A stretch of 64,000 bases of DNA from Luffa acutangula (taxonomy: Eukaryota; Streptophyta; Magnoliopsida; Cucurbitales; Cucurbitaceae): positions 27,163,638-27,227,637 of the forward strand of contig CM072099.1 of NCBI GenBank assembly GCA_036850905.1, in the 5' to 3' direction. This document shows, piece after piece, positions 35,206 to 47,035 of this stretch. Within the stretch, counting starts at the first letter, position 1. Each line of letters opens with the position of its first letter. The translations under genes and the position numbers were made by a program. The notes beneath the pieces are model-generated. The model saw only the letters and a list, made by a program, of their open reading frames with translations. It was not told the origin of the DNA and searched no databases.

Positions 35206-36369
35206 TGATAACTGCCCAAAAGGTAGTTATTTAGGCCTCAATTATATAGGGATTTGTGTGTCCTTTATGCTTATTAAGGTTGGTTTTGGATAGATATTAC
35301 ATGTTTTAACCCATTTGGAAGAATGGAAGCATTGGAAATTATGTTGTGTAGATTATGTTGTTGGGAGACTGGAGGGAGCAAATTCTGTGCTGCAGCAAAA
35401 CTGGGAGCAAGAAACTGCCACATCACAGCTCGTTAGCCAACTTCATGAACCGACTTTTGTTGAGTTATTCTCGTGATAAAGGATCAAGGAGAGCCTACGT
35501 GTCCTAGTTGACCTAATTCAAAGCCTCCCATCCTTCTATAAAAGGAAGTAGTCGTCAAAGTCAAAGTCATTCCATGTTCTCCCTTGGAAGCCGAAAAATA
35601 TAGAGAGATTGAAGATCTTCAAGAACACCATCATCCGCAAGCTGATTAAGGAGTTTATTTTCTTTATTAACTTGTGGTTATGGATATGTCTACTCAGATT
35701 GTGATTTGTATTTTCATGCCTATTATGAACTAAGTAGCTAAGGTGTTGGTAGGAATAATGTGATTGTCGTGCTTCATCTTAAGTAATATATTGACTATCG
35801 CATTTTGGTTAATTGTTGTGCTTATTACCATTTTATGCCCGCCTGGCCAGCTGGTGTGAATAGCTCTCTCTAGTTTCAGGGATGATTTAGAGAGTGTGTG
35901 GCAATTATCCACACTACGATCATTGTGTATTGGTGAACGCCAGTGACTGAGCTAGGGATAGCCAGTTGCCTAGTGCTTGATCGGTCGCACTTCATTGGGT
36001 TTGAAACATATCCCAAAAGATCCGGAGTTTCGGGAGGAATCCGCTAATAATACTGCGAGAATTGCATGATCAATAATATTGCTAGAGCAATCTTTTAAAA
36101 CAATCACTAAATCCTACCAGCGCCTGTCTTTAATCTGTCTATCTATTTGTTTACTCGTTGTTTTGTCATTTATTTTGCCTCATCATAATTCTTATAAAAC
36201 CAAATCATTTTACCATCTTTGAAACCATTAGAAAGTTACACAAAATAGGTAGAGTGGAAACTAATTCAGGACTCGGATTGATAATATTACTTGTTGCAGA
36301 CTGTGTATACTTGCACAGGAATTCTAGAGTCTTTTATACCATATTTTTACTCACTCTAGGAACCCAACA
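35206..36369 (+). repeat. F 5' LTR
   Basis: 1164 bp. Starts TGATAACTGCCCAAAAGG; TATAAAAGG at 35537-35545. Shares no AGCGTC/GACGCT array with D LTRs. Ends ACCCAACA just before the primer site. Confidence 0.94.
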
Positions 36370-36375
36370 AGTTTT

Positions 36376-36393
36376 TGGCTCCGTTGCTGGGCA
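36376..36393 (+). other. F primer binding site
   Basis: TGGCTCCGTTGCTGGGCA, six bases after the LTR. It resembles the tRNA-Asp-type site of D elements with three changes, so it may be mutated or match another tRNA isodecoder. Confidence 0.7.
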
Positions 36394-36498
36394 CTTGGAT
36401 AAGTTTTTATCTGATCTATTTTTTTGTATGTGTTTTAGTGGTTTGGTGCTAGAACTTTTTTATTGTTTCTTTTGTTTTTGCAGGTGTGAATTTGGTGC

Positions 36499-39196
36499 AT
36501 GAGCGATCCACCTGAGGTATGGTTTGAGCTTGATCCAGAAATTGAAAGGACATTTAGGAACAGAAGGAGGGAGCATCGCAGAAACCAAATGGAGAACGTG
36601 CCACGTCTTCCGGAGGTTCCTGAAGGTCTAGCAAACCCCCAACAGAATCCGTTGCTACAGCAAAACCTGCTGTTTGAGCAAAATGAGCAGCAAGATAATC
36701 AGACTGAGAATCCTATCCTGATTGCGAACGATAGGACCAGAGCCATTCAAGCGTATGCTGTCCCGATGTTTAATGAGTTGAATCCAGGGATTACACGTCC
36801 CCAAATCCAAGCGGCAAATTTTGAAATGAAACCGGTAATGTTTCAGATGTTGCAAACCGTGGGACAATTCCATGGTTTGACATCTGAAGACCCTCATTTA
36901 CATCTTAAGTCTTTTCTAGGAGTTAGTGATTCTTTTGTAATTCAAGGAGTGCCTAGAGATGCTCTTAGATTAACTTTGTTCCCGTATTCCCTTAGGGATG
37001 GGGCAAAGGCATGGTTAAACTGTTTTGCTCCGGGATCAATTAGGACATGGGATGAGTTAGCTGAATATTTTTTGAGTAAATATTTCCGACCTAATAGAAA
37101 TGCTAAACTAAGGAGTGAAATAGTAGGGTTTAGGCAACTTGAGGATGAGACTTTTAGTGAGGCTTGGGAGAGGTTTAAGGAGCTTTTGCGAAAGTGTCCC
37201 ACCATGGTTTACCTCATTATATTCAAATGGAAACATTTTACAATGGTTTAAATGGAGTAACCCAAGGTATGGTCGATGCTTCGGCTGGAGGGGCCCTTTT
37301 GGCAAAATTTTTTGATGAAGCTTATGAAATTTTAGAAAGAATATCTATTAATAGTTGTCAGTGGTCGGATGTTAAAGGCACAAATAAGAAAGTTAGGAGT
37401 GTATTAGTAGTTGATGGTGTGTCCACCATTAGGGCTGATCTTGCTATGATTGCTAACGCTCTTAAGAATGTGACAGTGATTAGTCATCAGTAGCCACCAG
37501 CTATGGAGCCTACTGCAGTGGTTAACCAAGTGGCAGAGGAAGCATGTGTCTATTGTGGTGAAGACCACAACTACGAGTTTTGCCCCAGCAATCCAGCTTC
37601 TGTGTTTTTTGTAGGTAATCAGAGGAACAACCCTTATTCTAACTTCTATAATCCAGGTTGGCGCAACCACCCCAACTTCTCATGGGGAGGTCAAGGAAAT
37701 AACGTACAAGCGCAACAAAAGATGAACCAGTCGGGATTTGCTAAAGCGCAGGTATTGCCCCAGCAAAATAAGCAGGCTTTGCCCCAGCAAAATTCAGGGA
37801 ATTCTCTCGAGGCAATGATGAATTAATTCATGGCTCGCACAGATGCTGCAATTCAAAGTAACCAAGCTTCGATGAGAGCCCTAGAATTGCAAGTGGGTCA
37901 GCTAGCTAATGAGCTAAAGGCAAGGCCTCAAGGGAAACTTCCATCAGATACTGAACACCCTAGAAGGGAAGGCAAGGAGCAGGTAAAGACAGTAACTCTT
38001 TGGAGCTGTAAGCCATTAGAAGAAAGAATTGAGCCTAGTAAAACCCAAGTTATAGAGAAAAATGGTGATAAAAATGATATTGTTGAGAAAGAGTTGGAGT
38101 CTGGTCAGGGTGCTGGAGGCAACGATAAAAATGCTGGAGCATCTGGTTCTGTCCCAAATGAGGAACCACCTTATGTGCCGCCCCCACCTTATGTACCACC
38201 TCTACCTTTTCCACAAAGGCAAAAGCCTAAGAATCAGGATGGTCAATTTAGGAAGTTTTTAGAGATTCTTAAGCAATTGCACATAAATATCCCTTTAGTA
38301 GAAGCTATTAAGCAAATGCCTAATTATGCTAAATTTCTTAAGGATATGTTAACTAAAAAGAAGAGGTTAGGTGAGTTTGAAACTGTATCTCTTACTGAGG
38401 AGTGTAGTACTATTCTTAAGAATGGGCTACCCCCCAAGGCTAAGGATCCAGGGTCATTTACCATACCTGTGTCTATAGGTGGAAAAGAATTAGGTAGAGC
38501 ACTCTGTGATTTAGGCGCAAGCATTAACCTTATGCCTCTTTCGGTCTATCGGAAGCTAGGTATTGGTGAAGCTAGGCCTACCACAGTTACACTCAAATTA
38601 GCTGATAGGTCTATCACATATCCAGAAGGTAAAATTGAGGATGTCTTAGTAAAAGTGGATAAAGTCATATTTCCTGTTGATTTTATTATTTTAGACTATG
38701 AGGCTGATAAAGATGTCCCAATTATTCTAGGTCGTCCATTTTTGGCTACTGGTAGGGCATTAATATATGTTCAAAAAGGAGAATTAACAATGAGAGTTTG
38801 TAATGAAGAAGTGAAATTTAATGTGTTTAAAGCCATGAAATATCCAGACGAAATGGAGGATTGCTCCTTCATCAGGATTCTGGAGAGCACAGTTATTGAG
38901 ACAGCAATACAGGATTCGACTGACAAGCATTTGGAAAAGCATGGAGAGGTTAGTATAGAGGATTTTGAAGTTTGTTCATTAGAAAGAAAAAATGAAAAAG
39001 AGTTGTTTAGGTGTGAGGATGTTTTTGAGTCTTTAGATTTAGATCAAAGAAAGGCTCCCCCAATTAAGCCATCCCTGATTGAGGCACCTACTTTAGATTT
39101 GTAGCCCTTGCCGGATCATCTAAAGTATGTGTATCTTAGGGAAAGTGAGACGTTGCCCATTATTGTTGCATCAGATTTAATGCTAGAGCATGAAGA
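36499..39196 (+). pseudogene. F gag-protease, one frameshift and three premature stops
   Basis: ATG 36499, with LDPEIERTFRNRRRE near the N-terminus. The retrotransposon gag core is clear (LHLKSFLGVSDSFVIQG; TFSEAWERFKELLRKC). A 1-nt deletion near 37198 shifts the frame compared with the F2 copy at 62656. The second frame carries a TAG at 37491-37493 (F2 has CAG), a CCHC knuckle (CVYCGEDHNYEFC, about 37545-37583), and TAA at 37824-37826 (F2 has AAA GAA). The protease follows (CDLGASINLMPLSVYRKL, near 38503; ILGRPFLATGRALI). TAG at 39102-39104 breaks the link to pol, and the frame reaches the nested LTR at 39197. Lineage looks like Athila/Tat, judged from motifs only. Confidence 0.92.
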
Positions 39197-41212
39197 TGTT
39201 GGGTTTTATGCCCTAAAACTCGTAGATAGTGAATGTAACTGTTGACCGGATATTAATGAAACAATATTGATATATTTTTCCATTAATTGTTATTAGTTAT
39301 TTTATATTTTATATTTGTCTTTGCCTAATAATAACCCTAATCCAATAAAATAGACATCCTAGGCTGTAATATGAGTCTTGAACTATATGTAGCGACATAT
39401 GGGATCATTGTTCAAGAAACAACCAAAGGGTCTATAGTATAGGGATAAGACTGGGTGCCTTATCCTGGTGACACTATGGATACGACCCACTTTGTATTTG
39501 ATACAAACGTTGCGATCCAACGCGTTCGTGTAGGAGACATGCGAGTGGGGGTATCCTATGCAATGAGTTTGCATAGGACCGGACCGCGAAATAGTAACCA
39601 CTGGTTATAACACCGTTAACTAGTTGGTTTTCTATTTCACTAGGACGACCTAGACAACTTAGTCTTAATCTTGAGTTGATTATGGACTCCTGCTCATGAG
39701 AGATTGTCCTTTGATTTGTATGGGTGAGAGTGGCGAATACGCCGACTCAATAAGCCTACCATTTTGGGGACAAGACCGAATGGGGAGCTGGGAACATAAT
39801 CGTACAAGATGAAATTCACTCCTTCCCGACCTTAGGGAAGCAGATGAGTGTTCCCTTAAGTGGTTACTCCGAGTCTTGAACATAGGGCCCTACCCTCTCA
39901 ATGGCACGAGAGGGTTTTCTGTTTGATGGTTGGACCACAAACAGGTTGTTCATTAGAGGAGAATTGGTACTTAAGGAAATAGAGGTAACCCAGGGGTAAA
40001 ACAGTAATTTGACCCAGCTGGTGTTACGGACACTCGTGAAGGACTAACTAGTCGATATTGGTCTATATCCGTGGACACAGAAAATATGTCTGCAGTGAGA
40101 AGAGTGCAACTGTGAGTCTATAGTGGAATGAACACACAGTTAACGAATATTGATTAATGTGGTTAATGAGTTTGACCAATTAATCTCACATCGTTGGAGC
40201 TTCTGATCTGCAGGTCCATTAGGTCCCACTGGTAGCTCATAAAGTAATTTGAGGCAACTAAGTAATAAATGTAAATTGAAAATGTTCAATTTATTAAGGG
40301 AAACAAATATAATATATATTGATATATTATTATGAGAGAAATTAATATTTGAAAAGTTCAAATATAAATTTATGGAAGTTTTGAAAGAGTTCAAATAATG
40401 AATTAATTAATTTAAGGCCTAAAATGTGTTTGGGCAAAATTAATTAATTCTAGGCCGGGAATTAAATATGTGATATTTAATTGGTGGTTAATTAATTAGA
40501 GAATTCATTAACCGGGAATTAATCAATTATGGAAATAATTAATCACTTAAGGAAGTGATTCATCATTTATGGAAATGATCTAATAACTTATGGAAGTAAT
40601 TAGTCATTTGTGAAAAAGATTAATCAATTATGGAATTGATTGATCATGATTGATTAATTAAGGAATAAGATTGAATCAATTTTGGAAAAGATTGATTTAA
40701 TTGAATATTTTATTCATGGCCTTTCTTCTATAAATAGAACACTAGACCTAATTGGTCATGAGACTTGACACTTTGCTCTTGCTCTTAGAATCTCAAGACA
40801 AGACCTAGAATTCTCTCTAGCCTCCCTCTTAGAGAAAGACTCCCACAAGTTTTTTGCCTCCTAGACTTAGAGACATATCGGTGTAACCTCTGTGGTTATT
40901 GTGTCATTCAAAGAAGGAATTTCCAGCGAAGAAAGACAAAGGCGGCTGCTGCGTTTTGATCGTTGGAGCGTCGTTATCGAAGAACGGTCAAGTCTACAAC
41001 GAAGGTTTGTAACGGTTCTTCCTTCTTTCTTTATGAAAGCATGAAAATAAATTTGGATTTATTTTTCAGCATGTTTAAACTGATTTTTCAGCGACTTTAA
41101 AGTATGTTTAAAGTTTGATTGAGTTTTCGTAACTGTATTTTTATGTTAATTAATATATGGCGTAATGTCCAATCGATGCGCTTCCGCTGCGTGGGGACTT
41201 TTATTCCCTTCA
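39197..41212 (+). repeat. Solo LTR, family A, between F protease and RT
   Basis: 2016 bp, TGTTGGG to CCCTTCA, perfect TSD GAAGA (39192-39196 and 41213-41217). Hairpin array about 40515-40690, TATA box 40729-40737. The F frame rejoins across it. Close by eye to the LTRs of the full-length A element. Confidence 0.95.
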
Positions 41213-43153
41213 GAAGAGGCCTTAATAAAATTGCTGCAGCAATACCGCAAGGCTATATGTTGGACGTTGGCTGATATTCAGGGAATTAGCCCATCTTTTT
41301 GTATGCACAAAATCACTCTAGAGGAGGGATCCTTTAGGAGTATTGAGCAACAAAGAAGGCTTAACCCTGCAATGAAAGAGGTTGTTAAAAAAGAGGTAAT
41401 TAAATGGTTGGATGCTGGGAACATTTATCCGATTGTCGATAGCAATTGGGTAAGCCCTGTCCAATGTGTTCCTAAGAAAGGAGGTGTTACAGTGGTGAGC
41501 AATAAAAATAATGAGTTGATCCCAACCAGAACAGTAACTGACTGGAGGGTTTGCATGGATTACATGAGGCTTAATAAAGCTACCCGTAAGGACCATTTCC
41601 CTCTACCGTTTATTGACCAGATGTTCGATAGATTGGCTGGTCAGGCCTATTACTGTTTCTTAGATGGTTATTCTGGGTACAACCAGATTACTATTGCTCC
41701 TGAGGATCAGGAGAAAACCACTTTCACCTGTCCTTATGGGACATTCGCTTTTAGGAGAATTCCTTTCGGCCTCTGCAATGCTCTAGCAACATTTCAGCGG
41801 TGTATGCTAGCAATTTTTTCTGATATGATTGAGTCCACTGTTGAAGTATTTATGGATGATTTTTCAGTGTTTGGAGGAGGGTCTTTTCAGAGTTGTTTAG
41901 ATAATTTAGGAAATGTGTTAAAAAGATGTGAGGATACCCATCTAGTTCTTAATTGGGAGAAATGCCACTTCATGGTGAAGGAGGGCATAGTGTTAGGTCA
42001 TTGGATTTCTAAGAAAGGTCTAGAAGTTGATAGAGCAAAAGTTGAGGTTATTGAAAGACTAGAGCCACCGAATTCAGTGAAGGGAATTCGGAGTTTTTTA
42101 GGACATGCTGGATTTTATAGGAGGTTCATAAAGGATTTTTCCAAAATCAGTAAATCTCTTTGTAACTTATTGTGCACTGATCATGTTTTTGACTTTAATG
42201 CAGATTGTATGAAGGCTTTTGAGACTCTGAAGGCTGCTTTAATCTCAGCACCCATTCTTTGCGCACCCAATTGGAATTTACCATTCGAGGTAATGTGTGA
42301 TGCGAGTGATGTTGCGGTAGGTGCAATGCTGGGGCAAAAGCAGGGCAAATTTATCCATCCTATATATTATGCAAGCAAGGTTTTAAATGAGGCACAGGTC
42401 AACTATACAACTACTGAAAAGGAGTTGTTAGCTGTTGCGTTCGCTTTTGAAAAGTTCCGGCCATATTTGGTTTGATCCAAAGTCACGGTTTTCACGGATC
42501 ATGTAGCAATAAGGTATTTAATGTCAAAGAAAGATGCAAAGCCTAGACTAATTCGTTGGATTTTATTATTGCAGGAGTTTTACTTGGAGATAAAGGACAA
42601 GAAAGGATCAGAAAACGTCATTGCAGATCATTTATCTCGTCTTGATCCGTCATCATCTTTGCTGGAGCAATCTGCCATTTCCGATTCTTTTCCAGAAGAA
42701 CAGCTCTTTGCTGTTGAAGTAAAGGTAGTTAGGGATGTCCCTTGGTATGCTGATATTGCCAACTTTTTGGTAAAGGGAGTCACTCCTATTGACATGGATT
42801 GGAGGCAGAAGAAAAAGTTTAAGCATGATGCGAAATTTTTCTATTGGGATGAGCCATTTATGTATAAGTAATGCTCTGACGGTATTATTCATAGGTGTGT
42901 TTCAGGTGCTGAAGCAAAGGAAATCCTGGAGCAATGTCACTCTTCGCCGTATGGAGGTCATTTCAACGGTCAGAGGACAGCTATGAGGATTTTGCATTGC
43001 GGATTTTTTTGGCCTACATTATTTAAGGATGCCCATTGGTTCTACAAGCAATGTGATGCTTGCCAAAGGAGAGGAAATTTTGGGCCTAAAGATGAAATGC
43101 CTCTTACTTACATTTTAGAAGTTGAATTATCCGATGTATGGGGTTTTGAGTTT
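41213..43153 (+). pseudogene. F pol: RT, RNase H and integrase zinc domain
   Basis: Continues from protease after the LTR. RT motifs: CVPKKGGVTVV, FLDGYSGYNQI, PFGLCNALATFQRCM and the active site FMDD (codons about 41849-41860) then FSVFGG. RNase H: MCDASDVAVGAMLG and YTTTEKELLAV. A TGA at 42473-42475 interrupts before SKVTVFTDH, where Gly is usual, and TAA at 42869-42871 follows MYK. The integrase HHCC zinc domain is present (HSSPYGGHF; CDACQRRGN). The frame is cut at 43153 by D2, inside the first catalytic stretch of the integrase core. All stops are single-base changes; the domains are otherwise full length. Confidence 0.93.
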
Positions 43154-44475
43154 TGATAGCGAGCATAGCTAGCTATCTTTACTTATTTAATTTAGCTAGT
43201 CTTTTATGATTTTTGGGCCATTTTATTGTGCTTTAATGTTTATTTTGTAGGAAATGGTTGATTGGAGCTATAATGCCATATTAGAGTTAATCAGGTGCTC
43301 GGGGCGTGAAAAGATGCAAAGGAATGGAAAGAGTAAAAGAGGAAAAAAGTCAAATCTCGGTCAACAGCAGGCTAGCATCGAGACGCTAGCTCTTGAGCGT
43401 CTCGACGCTCACATTCCATATCAGATTAGGCGCGTAAAGCTCACAGCGTCGAGACGCTGTGATAGGAAGCGTCCCGACGCTACCGTTTTTCCCTTATTTA
43501 GAACGCGCGTATAAGAGGCAGCGTTGCGACGCTATCTTGAGAGCGTCGAGACGCTAAGACGAAAAAACAGAATAAAAGCTTATTTTCGGCTAGGTTTGAG
43601 TGGAGTTCGATTTGGGACCTTGGATAGCCGTAAACAGGGCAGAACAGAGCACTTGGAGGCTGAAAACAAAGGGAGAGTTTTGGAAATCAACCCATTGTTC
43701 GTGGGGATCGTGACGGGGACGTCCGATTCGGCCTACATTGAGTTTTCTTTTCCCTTTCCTTTCTTTAGTTAGATTTATGGCTTTCACATGTTTAGTTGAG
43801 ATTGTATTTACATTCATGAGTAGCTAAACTTGTAGCTTAGGGATTGATGTAGTTGATTAAGTTTATGGATTGATTTATGGTTTAAGTTATGCAATGTTAT
43901 TGTGTTTGTAATCTTGATTTAATGCTTTCAATTAATTGGCCATTAGTTGGATGATTTAAGTTTCAAATCTAGCTCGGGAGAGGGGATTTGATCTAAGACT
44001 TACTCAAGATTGCATGAATAAAGTTTACTTTCTAATTCATGACGGTTTTAGATTAACTTTAGAATTGGTTAAAAGATCTCATTGCCTTGCATGATTAATA
44101 AACTTAGATAGGGATATCAAGTTGGTTAATTTGCATGAGAATCAATTATACTCGAGAGAGGTAGTTGTGATTAAAGGGTCTTTGGCTCATAATTTCATTG
44201 TGCATAATAACTTATTCCTTAAAATCAATCCTAAACTAAATCGGCGAAATCAATTCCCTAAGTAGTTTTCCCAATTGAATTTCCATTCTTTTTACTTGCT
44301 TTGATTTGGTTTTATTATCATCTTTTCATCACTTTTTGATCCCTAAATAAAATTGGGCGAGATTATTCACAATACTTGATTTGCTTAAAAATCCAATCCA
44401 GAGGACGACATTCGAATTTACTTTCACTATATTATTACTTGACCCGTGCGCTTGCGGTAGGAAAAGTCCACATCA
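43154..44475 (+). repeat. D2 5' LTR
   Basis: 1322 bp. Array at 43374-43555, weak TATA-like ATAAAAG at 43572-43578, U5 block near the end (here CCAGAGGACGACATTCG). The 3' LTR is 22 bp shorter because one array unit is missing. Confidence 0.95.
43374..43555 (+). repeat. Triple inverted-repeat array in D2 5' LTR
   Basis: Pairs: 43374-43387 with 43396-43409 (8-nt gap), 43445-43458 with 43468-43481 (9-nt gap), 43520-43533 with 43542-43555 (8-nt gap). In the last pair the GA-centre arm is on the right, whereas in D1 it is on the left. The 3' LTR has 48487-48500 with 48509-48522, 48558-48571 with 48581-48594, and a single arm at 48633-48646. Confidence 0.92.
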
Positions 44476-44481
44476 AGTTTT

Positions 44482-44499
44482 TGGCGCCGTTGCCGGGGA
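44482..44499 (+). other. D2 primer binding site (tRNA-Asp type)
   Basis: TGGCGCCGTTGCCGGGGA, an exact match to the tRNA-Asp-type site as I know it from Athila/Tat-like elements. Confidence 0.85.
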
Positions 44500-44857
44500 T
44501 TGACACATTTAGCTAGATTGATATTGTGAAAAAATTGCTTGATCTTAATTTAGGGTGTATTTTTATTTTTTTGGTTGATTGCATTTTTTTTCCTTATTTG
44601 TTTTGCTTTCCATATTTGATTTTCTAGGTTAGTTTTTCTTTTAGTTGTGTAATCTTTTCCTTTCTTGTTCTTGTTTTTCCTTTTCTAGATTAGTTTCCTT
44701 ATTTGCATTTTGCCATATTTATTTTTGCATTCCATATTAGGTTACTTTGTTTCCTTTTCTAGATTATATTTTTCCATTCTTAAATTAGTTGTTTTCTTTT
44801 CTTTATTTATTTCCATAATTTTTTTTTTCTGTTCTTTTTAGGTAGTTTTAATTTTGC

Positions 44858-47035
44858 ATGCGTAGTAGTAGAGAAGTGATACCATTTGATCCCGAGATAA
44901 AAAGAACAATTCATAGGCTTCGAAGGGAAAATAGAGAAATTATTCAAATGGCAGATCAAAATCCACTTGAGGAGCCTAGGCCTATTAGAGATTATTTTCA
45001 GCCTGTGTTTCAGGGACAGCAATCGGGAATTGTCTATGCACCGATTAATGCCAACAACTTTGAGCTGAAGACCGGTCTCATTCAGATGGCTCGAGACTGT
45101 GCATACAGAGGATCGCCCACTGAGGATCCAAATTCTCATCTTAAATCATTTTTGGATATTTGTGGGACGGTAAAGATTAATGGTGTCTCTGAGGATGCTA
45201 TTCGCTTACGTTTATTTCCCTTTTCTATGCAGGATAAAGCACGAGATTGGTTGCAGTCTATTACTCCTGGGAGCATCACCACCTGGGATGCTTTGGTCCA
45301 GGCCTTTTTAAAGAAATTTTTCCCTCCTGCAAAGACGGTCAAGCTGAGGACCGAGATTGGGACATTCCAACAACAATATGATGAGCAGTTGTTCGAAGCT
45401 TGGGAGCGATTCAAAGAGCTACTGAGGAAGTGTCCTCAGCATGGTTACCCCGATTGGCTTCAGGTACAGTTGTTTTATAATGGTTTAACTCCTAGTACAA
45501 AAACGATTGTTGATGCAGCTGCAGGTGGGACTCTGTTGTCTAAGACCGTGGAAAACGCTCGCACACTTCTAGAGGATATGGCCACCAACAGCTATCAGTG
45601 GCCATCTGAGCGGTCTACACCTAAAAAGATTGCTGCTGGAGTGTTTGAAGTTGATAAAGTAAGTGCACTCCAGGCCCAGATGACCTCCCTCGCTAATGCT
45701 TTTATGAAATTTTCAGGTACAGGGAGTGCACAGTCAATTGAATCAGCTGCTGCTTTAGCATCTAGACCTCAGGAGGAGACCATCGAGCAGGTTCAGTATG
45801 TATCAAATTTTAATTCTAGGGGATATAATAATAGTTCTACACCTACACATTATCACCCTAACAATAAGAACCATGAAAATTTCTCTTATGCTAATACTAA
45901 GAATGTTCTTAATCCTCCTGGTTTTGCCCCTCAAACTCAAGATAATAAAAAGTTAGAAGATCTTGTTGGAGCTTTCATTGCAGAGTCTAGTAACAAGACA
46001 ACCAAATTAGAGGAGGCAGTCATTGCCATCAACTCAACAGTGAATGGCCACAGTACAGCTATAAAGAACATTGAGACTCAGCTGGGACAGTTGGTGAATG
46101 TTGTAAGTACAATGAACAAAGGTAAGGCCCCAGCTGAACAAGAGAAACCCCAGATGGAGTATTGTGAGGTAATCACTGTGCACCAGGAGGAATCTGAAGA
46201 GGAACCTGAATCTGAGGACTATGAAACGCCTACAGGGGAAGCTGAGGAGGACACATCATCTGATGAGGCTGAACAGCCTAACCTTGAGCCTTCTATTCCT
46301 TCTCCCACACTGATGGTTCCCAAGGAAAAGAAAAAGAAAAAGAAGAAAAAGAATAATCAGGTTCAGTTTGATAAATTTATGAATGCTTTTATGAATCTGA
46401 ATATTAATATTCCTTTTGCAGAGGCATTAGAGATGCCCCAATACAACAGGTTTATGAAGGAGTGGTTAGCAAAAAAGCGAAAAGAAAAGAAGGTTGACAC
46501 TGTTTATCTTGCTTCCACATGCAGCACCAGAGTACAACAGAAAGTACCTGAAAAAGTAGCAGATCCAGGGAGTTTTTCTTTTCCTTGTAGTTTTGGTACT
46601 TATTCTTTCAGAGCATTATGTGATTTAGGTGCTAGCATTAATATTATCCCATTGTCCTTGTGTAAGAAGTTAGACATAGGTGAGATTAAATCTACTCCTG
46701 TAAAGCTCCAATTGGCTGATCAATCTGTGGTGAGACCAGTTGGTATTGTAGAGAATGTGTTAATCAGAGTAGGTAGATTTTTCCTCCCTATTGACTTGTA
46801 TGTTATGGACATGATAGAAAATCCTTCAATGCCTGTCATATTAGGACGACCATTCCTCGCTACTGGGCGAGTGATTATAGATATTGAGCGCAGGGAGCTC
46901 ACTATTAGAGTCAAGAACGAAAAAGAAATCTTTAAAGCAGTTGAAGACTCTAAAGATGAAGTGTTTTTCATGGGCTACAGGAAAGGTGTAAGAAAGAGCA
47001 CCTCTGTTGGATTCACAGAACAAAAGCCTCCTTGA
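44858..47035 (+). CDS. D2 gag-protease polyprotein, intact, 725 residues
   Basis: One unbroken frame from ATG 44858 to the stop at 47033-47035. The N-terminus has FDPEIKRTIHRLRRE; the gag core (residues about 95-220) includes IRLRLFPFSMQDKARDWL and LFEAWERFKELLRKC. A flexible, weakly coiled middle follows, then an acidic stretch (about 440-480) and a poly-Lys run (about 487-497). The aspartic protease has CDLGASINIIPLSL (catalytic Asp near 588) and ILGRPFLATGR. A CCHC knuckle is absent: where F gag has CVYCGEDHNYEFC, this protein has an Asn/His/Tyr-rich stretch (THYHPNNKNHENF). It would form capsid-like particles and process itself, but RT and integrase are not encoded. Start choice rests on the match with D1 at 14930. 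Confidence 0.92.
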   Translation: MRSSREVIPFDPEIKRTIHRLRRENREIIQMADQNPLEEPRPIRDYFQPVFQGQQSGIVYAPINANNFELKTGLIQMARDCAYRGSPTEDPNSHLKSFLDICGTVKINGVSEDAIRLRLFPFSMQDKARDWLQSITPGSITTWDALVQAFLKKFFPPAKTVKLRTEIGTFQQQYDEQLFEAWERFKELLRKCPQHGYPDWLQVQLFYNGLTPSTKTIVDAAAGGTLLSKTVENARTLLEDMATNSYQWPSERSTPKKIAAGVFEVDKVSALQAQMTSLANAFMKFSGTGSAQSIESAAALASRPQEETIEQVQYVSNFNSRGYNNSSTPTHYHPNNKNHENFSYANTKNVLNPPGFAPQTQDNKKLEDLVGAFIAESSNKTTKLEEAVIAINSTVNGHSTAIKNIETQLGQLVNVVSTMNKGKAPAEQEKPQMEYCEVITVHQEESEEEPESEDYETPTGEAEEDTSSDEAEQPNLEPSIPSPTLMVPKEKKKKKKKKNNQVQFDKFMNAFMNLNINIPFAEALEMPQYNRFMKEWLAKKRKEKKVDTVYLASTCSTRVQQKVPEKVADPGSFSFPCSFGTYSFRALCDLGASINIIPLSLCKKLDIGEIKSTPVKLQLADQSVVRPVGIVENVLIRVGRFFLPIDLYVMDMIENPSMPVILGRPFLATGRVIIDIERRELTIRVKNEKEIFKAVEDSKDEVFFMGYRKGVRKSTSVGFTEQKPP

